NCBI RefSeq assembly: GCF_002741035.1
Contig: NZ_CP016808.1
Span: 6,186,501-6,250,500, forward strand
Source: Paenibacillus sp. BIHB 4019
Lineage (GTDB): Bacteria; Bacillota; Bacilli; Paenibacillales; Paenibacillaceae
Reading direction: 5' to 3'
Length of the DNA: 64,000 bases
Shown here: positions 1-10,900 of the stretch, one piece after another
How positions within the stretch are numbered: position 1 is the first letter of the stretch
How the letters are laid out: the number at the start of each line of letters is the position of its first letter
Translations under genes and position numbers: made by a program
Notes under the pieces: model-generated
The model's database searches: none
What the model saw: the letters and a program-made list of their open reading frames with translations, nothing else
Told to the model about the DNA's origin: nothing

Positions 1-409
1 CCTTGTAGCCAAAATTGAAATCAAAACCAACTACAATTTGGGCTGCACCTAAAGGGCGAAGCACTTCATCAACAAACTGCTCCGGCATAATCGCTGCAAA
101 ATCATGGTCAAATTTGACGACTAGCACCAAATCGACACCTAATTCAGAGAATAGCGATTGTTTGACGGCAAGTGGCGTCAAACAATTGTAATATTGATCG
201 CCACGGCCCAGAACTTCCTTTGGATGCGGGTTAAACGTCATAACCGCAGACAATCCACCGGTTCTCTTGGCAGCGGCAACGACCTGCTCAATGACATTGC
301 GGTGTCCGCGATGTACACCGTCAAAATGTCCAATTGCAATAGAAAGCGATTTGTTTCGCAGCTGTTCCGGCAGCTCAATTGCCGGATATTCCAATGAAAT
401 CATTTCCAA
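1..409 (-). CDS. ribF: Bifunctional riboflavin kinase/FAD synthetase, N-terminal part (cut by window edge)
   Basis: This enzyme converts riboflavin to FMN and FMN to FAD in the cytoplasm. Only the N-terminal FAD synthetase (nucleotidyltransferase) part is present, about 136 residues. The HxGH-class nucleotide-binding motif is visible as IGHFDGVHRGH, followed by a FNPHP segment and, at the edge, VGFDFNFGYK, all typical of RibF. I chose the TTG at 409-407 because an AGGTG SD lies 8 nt upstream; an ATG at 403 is the alternative. The gene follows truB with a 55 nt gap, the usual truB-ribF order of Firmicutes. The riboflavin kinase domain lies outside the window. Confidence 0.93.
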   Translation of the reverse strand, partial: MEMISLEYPAIELPEQLRNKSLSIAIGHFDGVHRGHRNVIEQVVAAAKRTGGLSAVMTFNPHPKEVLGRGDQYYNCLTPLAVKQSLFSELGVDLVLVVKFDHDFAAIMPEQFVDEVLRPLGAAQIVVGFDFNFGYK

Positions 410-464
410 CGCTGATGCACCTGCAATTCCTATATGACTTTCCGATAACCGAGTATAGGCTCAG

Positions 465-1364
465 TTACGAGAACACCTTGATAGGCTTCAACACTGATAA
501 AGCATGATCGGCCTCGAAAATACCAATAAACAAATCATTTTCATCAAAAAGACGTACCGGCTGCTCCGTTTCAAGCTCTTCGGCAAGCAAGCGAAGCGGA
601 AGCTTTTGTCCTTTCAGGGCAAGCGAGGCCGAATGAGCATCGACCGAAACGCGAGGCAAATGCTGGATACCCAGCTCAGCAGGCAAAATAAATGGTCCGA
701 TTCCCTCCGTGCCAAGAGCTTCAATCTGCTCTAGGCTTACGCATTGCTCCTTCGTAAAACCACCGGACATCGTCCGCGTGAGCTCCGCCATCGCTGCTGG
801 AACACCCAGCGCCTGGCCGATATCTACACATAAAGTGCGGATATACGTTCCTTTTGAACAGACAACCGAAAACGAAAAACGCGGAAACTCCAAATCAAGC
901 TCCAGATCGAGCAATTCAATTTGATGAATCGTTACTTCCCGTGATTTGCGCTCTACCGTCTTGCCTTCACGTGCCAGTTCATACAAACGTTTTCCATCTA
1001 CCTTTACAGCAGAATACATCGGCGGAACTTGTTCGATAACGCCAACGAAGCTGCGCAGCACGCGAATAATATCTTCACGCGTTACCTGCACACCTGTTTG
1101 CTCCTGCGTAACCGAGCCAGTCAAATCCTCTGTATCCGTTGCAAGGCCAAGCTGGATAACAGCTTCATATGCCTTGGGACGCTCCTGCACGTATTCAACT
1201 ACACGAGTAGCTCTGCCCAGACATAGCGGCAGAACACCTGTCACCATCGGGTCCAGCGTCCCCGTGTGGCCGATACGCTTCATCTTCAGCAGTCTCCGCA
1301 CCTTGGCTACGACATCATGCGAGGTCCAGCCAGCGGGCTTCCATACTGCGATAATACCGTCCAT
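465..1364 (-). CDS. truB: tRNA pseudouridine(55) synthase
   Basis: TruB isomerises U55 in the T-loop of tRNAs to pseudouridine. The 299-residue length is normal for the family. The N-terminus reads DGIIAVWKPAGWTSHDVV, and the catalytic aspartate is in the HTGTLDP motif (D38). The internal motif SAVKVDGKRLYELAREG and the C-terminal substrate-binding part are intact. It starts 3 nt after the nrnA stop codon, so it is almost certainly cotranscribed with the infB-rbfA-nrnA group. The SD is weak, so translation may be coupled to nrnA. Confidence 0.96.
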   Translation of the reverse strand: MDGIIAVWKPAGWTSHDVVAKVRRLLKMKRIGHTGTLDPMVTGVLPLCLGRATRVVEYVQERPKAYEAVIQLGLATDTEDLTGSVTQEQTGVQVTREDIIRVLRSFVGVIEQVPPMYSAVKVDGKRLYELAREGKTVERKSREVTIHQIELLDLELDLEFPRFSFSVVCSKGTYIRTLCVDIGQALGVPAAMAELTRTMSGGFTKEQCVSLEQIEALGTEGIGPFILPAELGIQHLPRVSVDAHSASLALKGQKLPLRLLAEELETEQPVRLFDENDLFIGIFEADHALSVLKPIKVFS

Positions 1365-1367
1365 CTG

Positions 1368-2357
1368 TTAGCTCAACGCCTTTCTGACCGCATCGACCAA
1401 TTGGGCGATTGCTTCTTGAAGCGGCGCATCAATTCGGCAGCCAGCAGCGCGTACATGTCCACCGCCGCCAAAGGATTGGGCAATCGCGGCAACATCGGCC
1501 GTTCCTGCTGATCTTAAGCTGGCTTTCACTCCGCCATCTTCTGTCTCTTTAAACATAATGCCGACTTCAACGCCGTCAATGTTCAGAGCATAATTGACGA
1601 TGCCTTCCATATCTTCCGAAACAGCGCCTGTCTCAGCAAAATCATCCTTATTGACATAAAGCCAGCCAATTTGCTGATTATCGCTAAAAGTAAGCCTGCT
1701 AAGACAACGCTGCAGAAGCTTCAGCTTTGACATCGTCATCTTTTCGAGCAGCAGATCGGCTAATTTGTGACCGGGTACACCAATCGACAGCATGCGGGAA
1801 GCAATATTCATCACATGAGGTGTCGTATTTGAGTAGCGGAAACCGCCAGTATCTGTAATCAAACCTGTATATATAGCCGTCGCGCATTCCAAATCAATGG
1901 AAATGCCCGCGCGTTCAATTAAATCATATAAAATTTCAACCGTAGCTGCTGCATTCGGACGAATCAATTGAACCGTACCAAAGCCGTCATTAGTCGGATG
2001 ATGATCGATGTTAAGCAGTTCCACGCCTGCAGCAAACAAGCTTTCCACTTTGCCCATCCGGCGATAATCAGCACAATCGACTGCAATAACGCGAGCAAAC
2101 GATTCTGATGGCTGTACTTCAGCATAATTAATAATCGTATCGAATGAGCGCAAATGAGCAAGCCTTGAAGGCAGCTCGCTTTCGTTAATCAGCTTGGATT
2201 TTTTCCCAAGCTTCTCCAGCAGCCAGCCGACGACGACCGTCGAGCTAATGGCATCGCCATCTGGTTGAACGTGGGAGACGACCAAAAAGTCGTCCCCCTC
2301 ACGCATAAAAGCAAGTGCATCATCCAACTGCTGCAAATAGGCCGCAGCAGCCGTCAT
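1368..2357 (-). CDS. nrnA: DHH-family bifunctional oligoribonuclease/PAP phosphatase
   Basis: NrnA degrades short oligoribonucleotides (nanoRNA) and dephosphorylates pAp. The DHH phosphoesterase motifs are intact: HVQPDGDA (residues 29-36), [14 protein letters not shown] and, in the DHHA1 domain near the C-terminus, [10 protein letters not shown]. The 329-residue length fits. The start overlaps the rbfA stop by 4 nt (ATGA), which indicates translational coupling. In Bacillus nrnA is often elsewhere; in Paenibacillus and clostridia it commonly sits between rbfA and truB, as here. Confidence 0.93.
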   Translation of the reverse strand: MTAAAAYLQQLDDALAFMREGDDFLVVSHVQPDGDAISSTVVVGWLLEKLGKKSKLINESELPSRLAHLRSFDTIINYAEVQPSESFARVIAVDCADYRRMGKVESLFAAGVELLNIDHHPTNDGFGTVQLIRPNAAATVEILYDLIERAGISIDLECATAIYTGLITDTGGFRYSNTTPHVMNIASRMLSIGVPGHKLADLLLEKMTMSKLKLLQRCLSRLTFSDNQQIGWLYVNKDDFAETGAVSEDMEGIVNYALNIDGVEVGIMFKETEDGGVKASLRSAGTADVAAIAQSFGGGGHVRAAGCRIDAPLQEAIAQLVDAVRKALS

Positions 2358-2710
2358 GATCCTTTGTTCTCCCCGTTAATTTCCTCGAGGATTCCTTCAA
2401 TTCGGCTTCCATACTCAATGCTGCTGTCGAATTTAAAGATCAGTACTGGCGTATGACGCAAACGCATCCGCTTGCCAAGCTCAGAACGGATAAAACCTGT
2501 TGCGCGGCCGATTGCTTTGAGCGTTTCTTCCTTTTGCTCTTCGCTGCCCAGCACGCTCAAATATACTTTCGCTTGGGACAAATCATTACTCGTTTCAACG
2601 CCGGTCACTGTAATAAAACCGACGCGTGGATCTTTAATTTCCGTCTGGATAATTTGGCTGAGCTCTTTTTTAATCTGCTCGCCTACCCGACCTACACGAA
2701 TTTTAGCCAT
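2354..2710 (-). CDS. rbfA: 30S ribosome-binding factor A
   Basis: RbfA is a KH-fold protein that assists maturation of the 16S rRNA 5' end in the small subunit. The 118-residue sequence starts [20 protein letters not shown] and contains the conserved [13 protein letters not shown] segment. It lies 7 nt after the infB stop and overlaps nrnA by 4 nt. The B. subtilis order has ylxP between infB and rbfA; there is no room for it here. Confidence 0.96.
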   Translation of the reverse strand: MAKIRVGRVGEQIKKELSQIIQTEIKDPRVGFITVTGVETSNDLSQAKVYLSVLGSEEQKEETLKAIGRATGFIRSELGKRMRLRHTPVLIFKFDSSIEYGSRIEGILEEINGENKGS

Positions 2711-2717
2711 GCTTTAT

Positions 2718-5354
2718 TCACCTCTCTACTGACTCCATTACGAAGGCTTCAATAATATCCCCTTCTTTGAAGTCGCTAAACCGCTCAAGCGTAATTCCGC
2801 ACTCGTAGCCTTGAGCAACTTCCTTGACATCATCCTTGAAGCGTTTGAGCGTATCGATTTTCCCTTCGAAAACAACGATGCCGCCGCGTACGATCCGCGC
2901 TTCAGAAGAACGAGTGATTTTACCGGAAGTAATCATGGAACCAGCGATAGCTCCAACTTTGCTTACTTTAAATACGTTACGGACTTCGGCATGGCCGATA
3001 ATTACTTCTTTGAAGATTGGATCAAGCATCCCTTTCATCGCTTGTTCAATCTCTTCAATTACGTTATAAATAACGCGGTGCATGCGAACATCAACTTTCT
3101 CCTGCTGTGCAGCAAGATCAGCCTGCGGCTCAGGACGAACGTTAAAGCCGACAACGATTGCATTCGAAGCAGAAGCCAGGTTGATATCCGTTTCGGTAAT
3201 CGCGCCTACACCGCTATGAATGATTTTGACACGTACGCCTTCGATGTCAATTTTCGCGAGCGAGCCTTTAAGCGCCTCTGCCGAACCTTGAACGTCGGAT
3301 TTAATAATAACGTTGAGATCCTTGATCTCTCCATCTTTAATATGGTTATACAAATCGTCAAGCGTTACGCGGGAGTTCGCGCCAAGCTCGGATTGACGGT
3401 GCTTAATCGCACGGCGATCAGCAATAGCTCTTGCTTTACGCTCGTCTTCAAATACCATGAACGGATCGCCAGCAAGTGGAACCTCTGTCAAACCAGTAAT
3501 TTCGACTGGTGTGGAAGGTCCAGCTTCTTTTAAGCGGCGGCCCTTGTCATTAACCATTGCCCGAATACGACCGAAGCAGTTACCTGCAACGAAAGCATCT
3601 CCGATTTTGAGCGTACCATGCTGTACAAGTACACGAGCAACCGGACCTTTACCTTTATCCAGCTCAGCCTCGATGACCGTACCGCGTGCACGCTTGTCAG
3701 GGTTAGCTTTGTAATCATTTACTTCCGCTACAAGCAAAATCATATCGAGCAACTCTTCCAGACCGATACGCTGTTTCGCTGAAACGTTAACGAAGATTGT
3801 ATCTCCGCCCCACTCTTCCGGAACCAGCTCATACTCGGTCAAAGCTTGCTTGATTTTATCGGCATCAGCATCTGGCTTATCGATTTTGTTAACCGCAACG
3901 ATAATAGGAACGCCTGCTGCTTTCGCATGGTTGACTGCCTCTACCGTTTGCGGCATAACGCCGTCATCGGCTGCAACAACGATAATTGTAATATCCGTTA
4001 CTTGCGCACCACGGGCACGCATCAGCGTAAACGCTTCGTGACCAGGTGTATCGAGGAACGTAATTTTTTTGTGATTTGCTTCGATTTGGTAAGCACCGAT
4101 ATGCTGGGTAATACCGCCAGCTTCTCCGCCTGTTACATTCGTTTTGCGAATTGCATCAAGCAATGTTGTTTTACCGTGGTCAACGTGACCCATGATCGTA
4201 ACAACAGGAGGGCGAGGCAATAGATCAGCTTCCTCATCCGTCTCTTCTACCGTCTCGAACGTATCCTCTTCAACCGGAATTTTCACTTCTACTTCTACGC
4301 CATATTCACCGGCAAGCAGAAGGATCGCATCCATGTCGATTTCTTGGTTAATGGTAGCCATCACGCCAAGAACAATCAGCTTCTTAATGACTTCGGAAGC
4401 ATCTTTATGAAGCAGTTTTGCCAATTCGCCAACGGTCAACGTACCACGTACGATGATTTTTTTCGGCGTATTGTCGATTTTCTCACGGAATACTTGCGGC
4501 TGATTGCGCTGGTTGCGTCCTCTGCCACCGCGATTATTGTTATTGTTGCGGCCAAAACCGCCTGGTCTGCCATCTTCAAACCGTTTTTGCCCTTGGTTTG
4601 CGCCTGGTTTTCTTGCACCTGGCTTATTATTCGCATTGCCGTTGGTGCTTCTTGAAGCATCGCCTGCGGGACGGGAAGGACCTGTTCCGGATGGACGATT
4701 AGCGCCTTGCGAAGCTGGTGGACGCGATGGACCGCCACTGCTTGGACGGTTGCCTTGGCCTGATCCTTGGTTAGGACGGCTGTTTTGCGATTGGCCACCT
4801 TGACTTGGACGGCTATTTTGCGTTTGGCCTCCTTGGCTAGGACGGCTGCTGCTTTGCGATTGGCCAGAACCTTGCGCTGGACGGCTGCCGCTAGGCGCTG
4901 CAGATCTGTTGCTGCTTGGGGACGATTGGGACGGACGTTGCTGTTGGTTGTTTTGCGTTGTCGTTTTAATAGAATTCATAGGCTCCTGTCTATCTTGCGT
5001 AATTTTTTTATTGTTTAATCCGGAAGCTTCGAGCTCCGGTTTAATGGCTTCTTGCTGTGATACTGGTTGTGGCTTCGGCTGAGCAGGCTTAGATGGCGCT
5101 TGCGAAGTAGAAGATACAGTTGCTCCGCTTGACTCTTTCGCCCGCTTTGCTGCTGCGTTAGCTTTAATATCGCGGAAAAAGCCTTCCACTTTATTAACCA
5201 TTTCGTTCTCCATCACACTCATATGGTTGTTAACGGGCATATCCAGCCGTTTAAGAATCGTTATAATTTCTTTACTGCTCATGCTGAGGGATTTCGCATA
5301 TTCATATACACGCAGCTTATCTTTATTGTCCTTGCTGTCCTGTGGTTTGTTCAA
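2718..5354 (-). CDS. infB: Translation initiation factor IF-2
   Basis: IF-2 is the GTPase that positions initiator tRNA on the 30S subunit and promotes 50S joining. Order: an N-terminal IF2-N helical domain (about 12-65), a long low-complexity linker rich in Ser, Gln, Asn, Gly, Pro and Arg (about 70-300), a second IF2-N domain (about 305-355), a G domain with GHVDHGKTT (near 388), DTPGHEAF and NKID, then domains II-IV. The 878-residue length is at the large end because of the linker. The start is TTG with GGAGG 9 nt upstream. The first 32 nt overlap the end of ylxQ, so the two are translationally linked. Confidence 0.97.
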   Translation of the reverse strand: MNKPQDSKDNKDKLRVYEYAKSLSMSSKEIITILKRLDMPVNNHMSVMENEMVNKVEGFFRDIKANAAAKRAKESSGATVSSTSQAPSKPAQPKPQPVSQQEAIKPELEASGLNNKKITQDRQEPMNSIKTTTQNNQQQRPSQSSPSSNRSAAPSGSRPAQGSGQSQSSSRPSQGGQTQNSRPSQGGQSQNSRPNQGSGQGNRPSSGGPSRPPASQGANRPSGTGPSRPAGDASRSTNGNANNKPGARKPGANQGQKRFEDGRPGGFGRNNNNNRGGRGRNQRNQPQVFREKIDNTPKKIIVRGTLTVGELAKLLHKDASEVIKKLIVLGVMATINQEIDMDAILLLAGEYGVEVEVKIPVEEDTFETVEETDEEADLLPRPPVVTIMGHVDHGKTTLLDAIRKTNVTGGEAGGITQHIGAYQIEANHKKITFLDTPGHEAFTLMRARGAQVTDITIIVVAADDGVMPQTVEAVNHAKAAGVPIIVAVNKIDKPDADADKIKQALTEYELVPEEWGGDTIFVNVSAKQRIGLEELLDMILLVAEVNDYKANPDKRARGTVIEAELDKGKGPVARVLVQHGTLKIGDAFVAGNCFGRIRAMVNDKGRRLKEAGPSTPVEITGLTEVPLAGDPFMVFEDERKARAIADRRAIKHRQSELGANSRVTLDDLYNHIKDGEIKDLNVIIKSDVQGSAEALKGSLAKIDIEGVRVKIIHSGVGAITETDINLASASNAIVVGFNVRPEPQADLAAQQEKVDVRMHRVIYNVIEEIEQAMKGMLDPIFKEVIIGHAEVRNVFKVSKVGAIAGSMITSGKITRSSEARIVRGGIVVFEGKIDTLKRFKDDVKEVAQGYECGITLERFSDFKEGDIIEAFVMESVER

Positions 5355-5676
5355 TATGATCCACCTCCGAATTTTGATTCAGATGACCCGCAATCATTTT
5401 TCCGAACTTTGCGTCAGTTACCGCCAGTACGACTCGGTCCAGCTTTCCTATAGCTTTTCCAAGTTGATCGCGGTCGAACGCTTCGGCGAGCTCTACCCCA
5501 TAGGTGCTGCATTTATCTTGAAACTTTTTTTTCGTATTTGGAGATGCGTCACCCGCAATAATGACGAGATGCACCTCTCCCTTACGTACCGCCTTGAGCA
5601 CGATTTCATCGCCAGTAACCAATTTTCCGGCCCGCATGGCCATGCCGAGCGAGGACAAGCCCTTATTCATCTTCAT
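5323..5676 (-). CDS. ylxQ: YlxQ, L7Ae-family ribosomal-like protein
   Basis: This is an L7Ae/L30e-fold K-turn RNA-binding protein of 117 residues; the family is around 100 residues. The diagnostic N-terminal part is [18 protein letters not shown], followed by [17 protein letters not shown]. The reading frame overlaps rnpM upstream (14 nt) and infB downstream (32 nt), as in the nusA-rnpM-ylxQ-infB block of Firmicutes. The tail beyond the L7Ae fold is Gln/Asn-rich. The exact function is unclear; an RNA-binding or ribosome-associated role is inferred from the fold. Confidence 0.92.
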   Translation of the reverse strand: MKMNKGLSSLGMAMRAGKLVTGDEIVLKAVRKGEVHLVIIAGDASPNTKKKFQDKCSTYGVELAEAFDRDQLGKAIGKLDRVVLAVTDAKFGKMIAGHLNQNSEVDHIEQTTGQQGQ

Positions 5677-5977
5677 CGCTTACCCGCTCCTTTTCTGCCA
5701 GAAACTCTTCCTCTACCGCAATGAAATCCTGTTCAAGCTGGTCGTAAATAGCTACGCCAACAGGTTGCTTTAAAGCTCGATCCAGTGCTTTTGTTTTTTT
5801 GGCCAGCTTAAAGCAGCTGACTTTCCCGCACAAATAGGCGCCCCGACCGGCTTTTTTGCCAGTTAGATCAATTAGAATCTCCTCATCAGGCGTTCTAACG
5901 ACCCGAATAAGCTCTTTCTTCGGTTTCATTTCCTGGCAGGCTACACATTTGCGCAGCGGCACTTTTCTCGGTCTCAT
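5663..5977 (-). CDS. rnpM: RNase P modulator RnpM (YlxR family)
   Basis: This small basic RNA-binding protein is known in B. subtilis as YlxR/RnpM, where it modulates RNase P activity. The family signature PLRKCVACQEMKPKKELIRV and the GRGAYLC segment are present. The protein has 104 residues, slightly longer than the roughly 90-residue norm, with an acidic C-terminal extension ending in SDEDE. It lies between nusA (46 nt gap) and ylxQ (overlap) in the canonical order. Confidence 0.93.
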   Translation of the reverse strand: MRPRKVPLRKCVACQEMKPKKELIRVVRTPDEEILIDLTGKKAGRGAYLCGKVSCFKLAKKTKALDRALKQPVGVAIYDQLEQDFIAVEEEFLAEKERVSDEDE

Positions 5978-6023
5978 CGCACATCCCCCCTTTACCCGTT
6001 GATGAACGCAGCCGATATATTAG

Positions 6024-7127
6024 TTAAGCCAGATCAATGGAAACCGAATCTTGCGGCATAACTGCCGTCATCGTTTTCGGACGACCGTACTCCTGCTCAG
6101 CTTGCGATTCACTCTTAATGTCGATTTTCCAGCCAGTCAGCTTCGCCGCTAGACGAGCGTTTTGCCCTTTAATCCCGATTGCAAGCGACAGCTGATAATC
6201 CGGTACAATAACACGGGCCATTTTTTCCTGCTCAAAAACGATAACTTCAAGCACTTTGGATGGGCTCAGCGCGTTCGCAACGTATTCTTCGACATTTTCA
6301 GACCAGCACACGATGTCAATTTTCTCGCCTTTCAGCTCGCCAACAATCGTCTGCACACGCATTCCCTTCGGACCTACGCATGATCCTACAGCGTCAACTT
6401 CATCATTGCGCGAAAAAACGGCAATTTTCGAACGGAAGCCTGCTTCGCGCGCAACCGAGCGAATTTCAACGACTCCATCGTAAATTTCCGGAACTTCTAG
6501 CTCAAATAAACGCTTAAGCAGACCTGGATGCGTACGGGACAAAATAATTTGCGGACCCTTAGTCGTATTTTCCACTTTCGTAATATACGATTTCACGCGG
6601 TCTCCGTGCTTGAACTTATCCGTTGGCATAAGCTCTGTTAGCGGCATTACTGCTTCTACTTTACCCAAATCGATAAAAAGGTTGCGAACGTCCTGGCGCT
6701 GCACGATACCATTCACAATATCCTCTTCTTTGTCGATAAAAGCATTATAGATCAAGCCGCGTTCAGCCTCGCGAATACGCTGCGTCACGACCTGCTTCGC
6801 AGTTTGCGCTGCAATACGGCCAAAATCACGAGGCGTCACTTCAATATCCGCTACATCGTCAAGCTGGTAATGCGGGTTCACTTCACGAGCCGCTTCTACT
6901 GTAATTTCCAAACGGGGATCAAGCACTTCGTCCGTCACCGTCTTGCGGGCATATACTTTAATAACACCCGTATAGCGGTTAATATCGACACGCACATTTT
7001 GCGCAGCGTTAAAGTTCCGCTTGTAGCTTGAGATCAGCGCTGCTTCGATCGCATCAATCAGCACTTCTTTGGCTATCCCTTTATCCCTCTCTATTTCCGA
7101 TAATGCTTCAATAAAATCCATGCTCAT
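6024..7127 (-). CDS. nusA: Transcription termination/antitermination factor NusA
   Basis: NusA binds RNA polymerase and nascent RNA and promotes pausing and intrinsic termination. Visible are the N-terminal RNAP-binding domain (1-125), an S1 domain (about 135-200, with [19 protein letters not shown]) and two KH domains including [15 protein letters not shown] and [19 protein letters not shown]. The 367-residue length is typical of Gram-positive NusA, which lacks the acidic repeats of proteobacteria. A G-rich SD lies about 12 nt before the ATG. The 137 nt gap to rimP holds a hairpin element annotated separately. Confidence 0.97.
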   Translation of the reverse strand: MSMDFIEALSEIERDKGIAKEVLIDAIEAALISSYKRNFNAAQNVRVDINRYTGVIKVYARKTVTDEVLDPRLEITVEAAREVNPHYQLDDVADIEVTPRDFGRIAAQTAKQVVTQRIREAERGLIYNAFIDKEEDIVNGIVQRQDVRNLFIDLGKVEAVMPLTELMPTDKFKHGDRVKSYITKVENTTKGPQIILSRTHPGLLKRLFELEVPEIYDGVVEIRSVAREAGFRSKIAVFSRNDEVDAVGSCVGPKGMRVQTIVGELKGEKIDIVCWSENVEEYVANALSPSKVLEVIVFEQEKMARVIVPDYQLSLAIGIKGQNARLAAKLTGWKIDIKSESQAEQEYGRPKTMTAVMPQDSVSIDLA

Positions 7128-7171
7128 TGGAACTCTGGTCCCCCCTTCAATAATAACAAACGTTGTTCAAG

Positions 7172-7215
7172 ATGAAACGGCTGTCGCCGTCCCTTGGAGG
7201 TGCGGCGCGTTTCAT
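7172..7215. repeat. Intergenic hairpin element, copy 1 (rimP-nusA gap)
   Basis: The ends form a perfect 8-bp stem, ATGAAACG (7172-7179) with CGTTTCAT (7208-7215), enclosing a second stem CGCCG/CGGCG (7185-7189 with 7203-7207). The core AAACGGCTGTCGCCGT closely matches the element at 18.37 kb (14 of 16 bases), which also ends in GCGTTTC. It has no U-tract on either strand, so it is not a standard terminator. Confidence 0.6.
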
Positions 7216-7264
7216 TCCGAGAAATATAGAGAAAGGATAACGAAATGATATACTTTCCTATATT

Positions 7265-7726
7265 TTAAAAAACGATAGCGAGGCGTGCTCCCGCCACTTT
7301 AGCATAAGGAATGGCATGCTCTTTCTTGCCGACTTTGACTACAAGCTCTTCTCCGTCGAACGAAAGGAGGTCGCCTTCAAACTCCTTGGATGCGTTAATC
7401 GGCTCATAGGTCGTGATGTATACGTGCTTGCCGACGGCTTTGCGCACATCTTCGGCTTTCTTAAGCGGCCTTTCGGCGCCAGGCGACGACACTTCAAGAA
7501 AATAAGCATCCGTTACCGGATCGTTCTTGTCCAGCTGTTCACTTAAAAATTCGCTAATACGGCCGCATTCGTCAATATCAATGCCGCCTTCCTTGTCTAC
7601 TGAAACCCGGAGGAAGAAGTTGCTTCCTTCCTTGACGTACTCAATATCAACAAGTTCAAATCCATTTTCGCTTAGAAACGGTGTTACCATTTCTTCCACG
7701 ACGGTTTTGATTTTGGAAATGCTCAA
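7265..7726 (-). CDS. rimP: Ribosome maturation factor RimP
   Basis: RimP assists assembly of the 30S subunit. The family motifs [15 protein letters not shown] and [17 protein letters not shown] are clear, and the SPGAERPLK motif is present. I chose the TTG at 7726 rather than the longest frame (7753): GGAGG lies 10 nt upstream, and the resulting N-terminus [13 protein letters not shown] matches the family. This gives about 153 residues. It is the first gene of the rimP-nusA-rnpM-ylxQ-infB operon, driven by the promoter at 7861-7890. Confidence 0.94.
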   Translation of the reverse strand: MSISKIKTVVEEMVTPFLSENGFELVDIEYVKEGSNFFLRVSVDKEGGIDIDECGRISEFLSEQLDKNDPVTDAYFLEVSSPGAERPLKKAEDVRKAVGKHVYITTYEPINASKEFEGDLLSFDGEELVVKVGKKEHAIPYAKVAGARLAIVF

Positions 7727-7802
7727 ATTGCTGCTACCTCCCGTTCGGTCCAAACGATTGATTTGGCCTTTCAGACCCTTAAAGACCCGAAAACAAAACG
7801 TA

Positions 7803-7824
7803 AAGAGTGGGTTTCCCCACTCTT
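7803..7824 (-). terminator. Leader hairpin/possible attenuator upstream of rimP
   Basis: On the minus strand a 9-bp perfect stem (AAGAGTGGG/CCCACTCTT) is capped by a GAAA tetraloop and followed by TACGTTTTGTTTTC, which is U-rich. It lies about 30 nt downstream of the predicted start site of the rimP promoter and about 75 nt before the rimP start. It could end polC readthrough, attenuate the rimP-nusA operon, or both. The link to NusA autoregulation is inference. Confidence 0.65.
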
Positions 7825-7860
7825 CTGCATCAAACGCTTATCAACATCATTGCCACGAAA

Positions 7861-7890
7861 ATTATAACATAACCGCATAAGTAGTGACAA
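7861..7890 (-). promoter_or_regulatory. Sigma-A promoter of the rimP-nusA-infB operon
   Basis: The minus strand reads TTGTCA (7890-7885), an 18 bp spacer and TATAAT (7866-7861), with a TG one base before the -10 (extended -10). It lies in the 0.2 kb gap between polC and rimP. The predicted start site is near 7853. Confidence 0.75.
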
Positions 7891-7938
7891 GAAAACTTTT
7901 CAAGTTGAAATGCTGTACAAATGCCGATATACCACGTT

Positions 7939-10900
7939 TTAAAACAACGAGAGCTGGTTCGATTCGGGCAATCCTCGGAAACAGCCCATCCCGTTGAGCA
8001 CCTCGACAATCGTTTTACTTGCCTTCGATCTTTGCTGGAAATCCTCAATCGACAAGTACTCGCCATCATTACGGGAAGCGGCAATATTGCGTGCGGCATT
8101 TTCACCAATACCCGGAATCGCCGCAAACGGAGGCACGAGCGAATCGCCATCGACTTGGAATTTTGTCGCATCCGAACGGTACAGATCAATCGGTTTAAAA
8201 GAGAAGCCGCGCGCTGTCATTTCAAGCGCCATCTCGAGCAGCGAGATGCTCGCTTTCTCCTTGGGCAGCGCCGCAAAGCCTTTTTCTTCAATTTCGATCA
8301 GCTTGCGCTTGATTGCATCGTAGCCTTGGCACAATATTTCCAGGTCGAAATCTTCCGCCCGCACGGTAAAGTAAGTCGCATAATAAGCAATTGGATAATA
8401 CAGCTTGAAGTAGGCAGTCCGCACCGCCGATATAACATAGGCCGCGGCATGCGCCTTTGGAAACATATACTCAATGCGCAAGCAGGAGTCAATGTACCAC
8501 TGCGGCACTTTACAGCGCTTCATCTCTTCGATCCATTCGTCGGAAAGCCCCTTGCCCTTACGCACGCTCTCGGTAATTTTGAAGGCGAGGCCAGCATCCA
8601 TGCCCGCCTTGTAAATTAAATAAAGCATAATATCATCCCGGCAGCCAATAACGGTTTTGATATTACAGGTTCCCTTCTTAATGAGCTCCTGCGCATTGCC
8701 GAGCCAAACGCCGGTTCCGTGGGACAAGCCGGAAATTTGCAGCAAATCGGCAAAGGAAGACGGCTGCGTCTCCTGAAGCATTTGCCGAACGAACTTCGTA
8801 CCCATCTCCGGAACGCCATATGTGGCTACTGGCGTACGAATTTTCTCTGGTGAAACATCAAGCGCTTTGGTCGAATTGAACATGCTCATGACTTTAGGAT
8901 CGTTCATTGGGATCGTTGTTGGATCAACATCAGTCAAATCCTGAAGCATCCGCATCATTGTCGGATCATCGTGTCCCAGTATATCGAGCTTGAGCAAATT
9001 CGTCTCAAAGGCATGATAGTCAAAATGGGTCGTCTTCCATTCAGCATTTACGTCATCGGCCGGATATTGAACAGGTGTTACATCCTCTACTTCGATGTAA
9101 TCCGGCACAACGACGATACCGCCCGGATGCTGACCCGTGCTGCGCTTAACGCCCGTTACACCGGCAGCCAGCCTGGACAGCTCGGCACCGCGCCATTTTT
9201 TACCATTCGCTTCTTCATATTTCTTGGCAAAGCCGAAGCCTGTTTTCTCCGCTACCGTACCAATCGTCCCGGCCCGGAATACCGCTTTTTCCCCGAACAG
9301 CACCTTCGTGTAGTTATGGGCGATCGGCTGGTATTCGCCAGAGAAGTTAAGATCGATATCGGGAACTTTATCGCCTTTGAAGCCCAGGAACGTCTCGAAT
9401 GGAATGTCTTGGCCTTCGCCCTTAAGCGGCTCTCCGCATTTTGGGCAAGTTTTGTTCGGCAGGTCAAAGCCGCTCGGTATGCTGCCGTCGAGAAACCATT
9501 CGCTATGCTTGCACGCTGGATTTATGCACATATAATGCGCTGGCAGCGGGTTAACCTCGGATATGCCGAGAAACGTAGCAACAACGGAGGACCCAACCGA
9601 ACCCCTGGAGCCGACCAAATAGCCGTCCTCATTCGATTTTTTCACTAGACGCTCGGAAATTAAATAGTTCGCGGAAAATCCGAATTTAATGATCGGAACG
9701 AGTTCTTTCTCCAACCGGTCAATGACGACTTGCGGCAGATCCTCGCCATAAAATCCTTTAGCTGTATTGTAGCAGGTGGTGCGGATTTCCTCTTCCGCTC
9801 CCTCCATAATCGGCGTGAACAGCTCCGGTGGGAACAGGTCAAACGGCTCAAAGCGCTCGGCAAGCTGCACCGTATTGGTCACAACGACTTCATACGCCCG
9901 CGCTTCTCCAAGGAATGCAAATTCCTTGAGCATTTCATCGGTCGTACGGAAGTGGGCATCCGGCTTGCGCATGTCTTTCAGCGGACTAAAGCCCGTAATG
10001 CCATGGATCGCAATATCGCGGAACAGCTTATCCCGTGGATTCAAATAATGGACATTGCCTGTCGCAATAACCGGCTTGCCCAGCTCATCCGCAATTTGGC
10101 ACACGCGGCGGTGTGCTTGCTCGATTTCGGCCCGGCTGCCAACGAGCCCTTTGTCCACCAAATGCATGTAAAAATCAATCGGCTGAATTTCCAGTACATC
10201 ATAGAAACGCGCGACTTCCACAGCTTCCTCATAGGACTTGTTCAGCACCGTTTCGTAAAACTCGCCTTTTTCGCATCCTGATATGACGAGCAGCCCTTCG
10301 CGCAGCTCCACAAGCTTCGTCCGCGGAATGCTTGCTACCCGTTTAAAATGCTGGGTATGGGAAAGCGATACGAGCTTATATAAATTTTTCTTGCCGACCG
10401 CGTTCAATGCATAAATACAGCAGTGAAACGGGCGGCTGTTCGATAAATCGATGCCGACATAGTCATTTAATTGATGCAGGCCTGTCACATTGCGTTCAGC
10501 CGCATCGCCGATCAAGCCGAACAATACACCGCCCAAGGCGATGGAGTCGTCAATCGCACGGTGATGGTTTTCCAGGCTGATTTTGTATTTAGCTGACAGC
10601 GTATTAAGACGATGGTTTTTCAAGCTTGGATGCAAAAATCTCGCCAGCTCCAACGTGTCAAGCACCGGGTTTTTAATTTCCGGCAGGCCAAGCGATTTAC
10701 AGTTTGCTTGCAAAAACCCGATATCAAAACGGGCATTGTGGGCAACGAGTACGGTATCGCCAATAAATTCAATGAATTCACGCAGCTTTGGCTCAAGCTC
10801 CGGCGCATCCTGTACCATTTCATCATTAATATTCGTCAATTGCTGAATATGATAAGGAATTTTCTCATGCGGATTAATGAAGGTGGCGAATGTCGCCACT

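Noticed and set aside
2811..3533. A 240-residue open frame antisense to infB
   Set aside because: It is the mirror of the conserved IF-2 coding sequence, has no plausible SD and shows no recognisable domain.
7921..8619. A 232-residue plus-strand frame antisense to polC
   Set aside because: It lies across the polC end; composition and content follow from the opposite strand.
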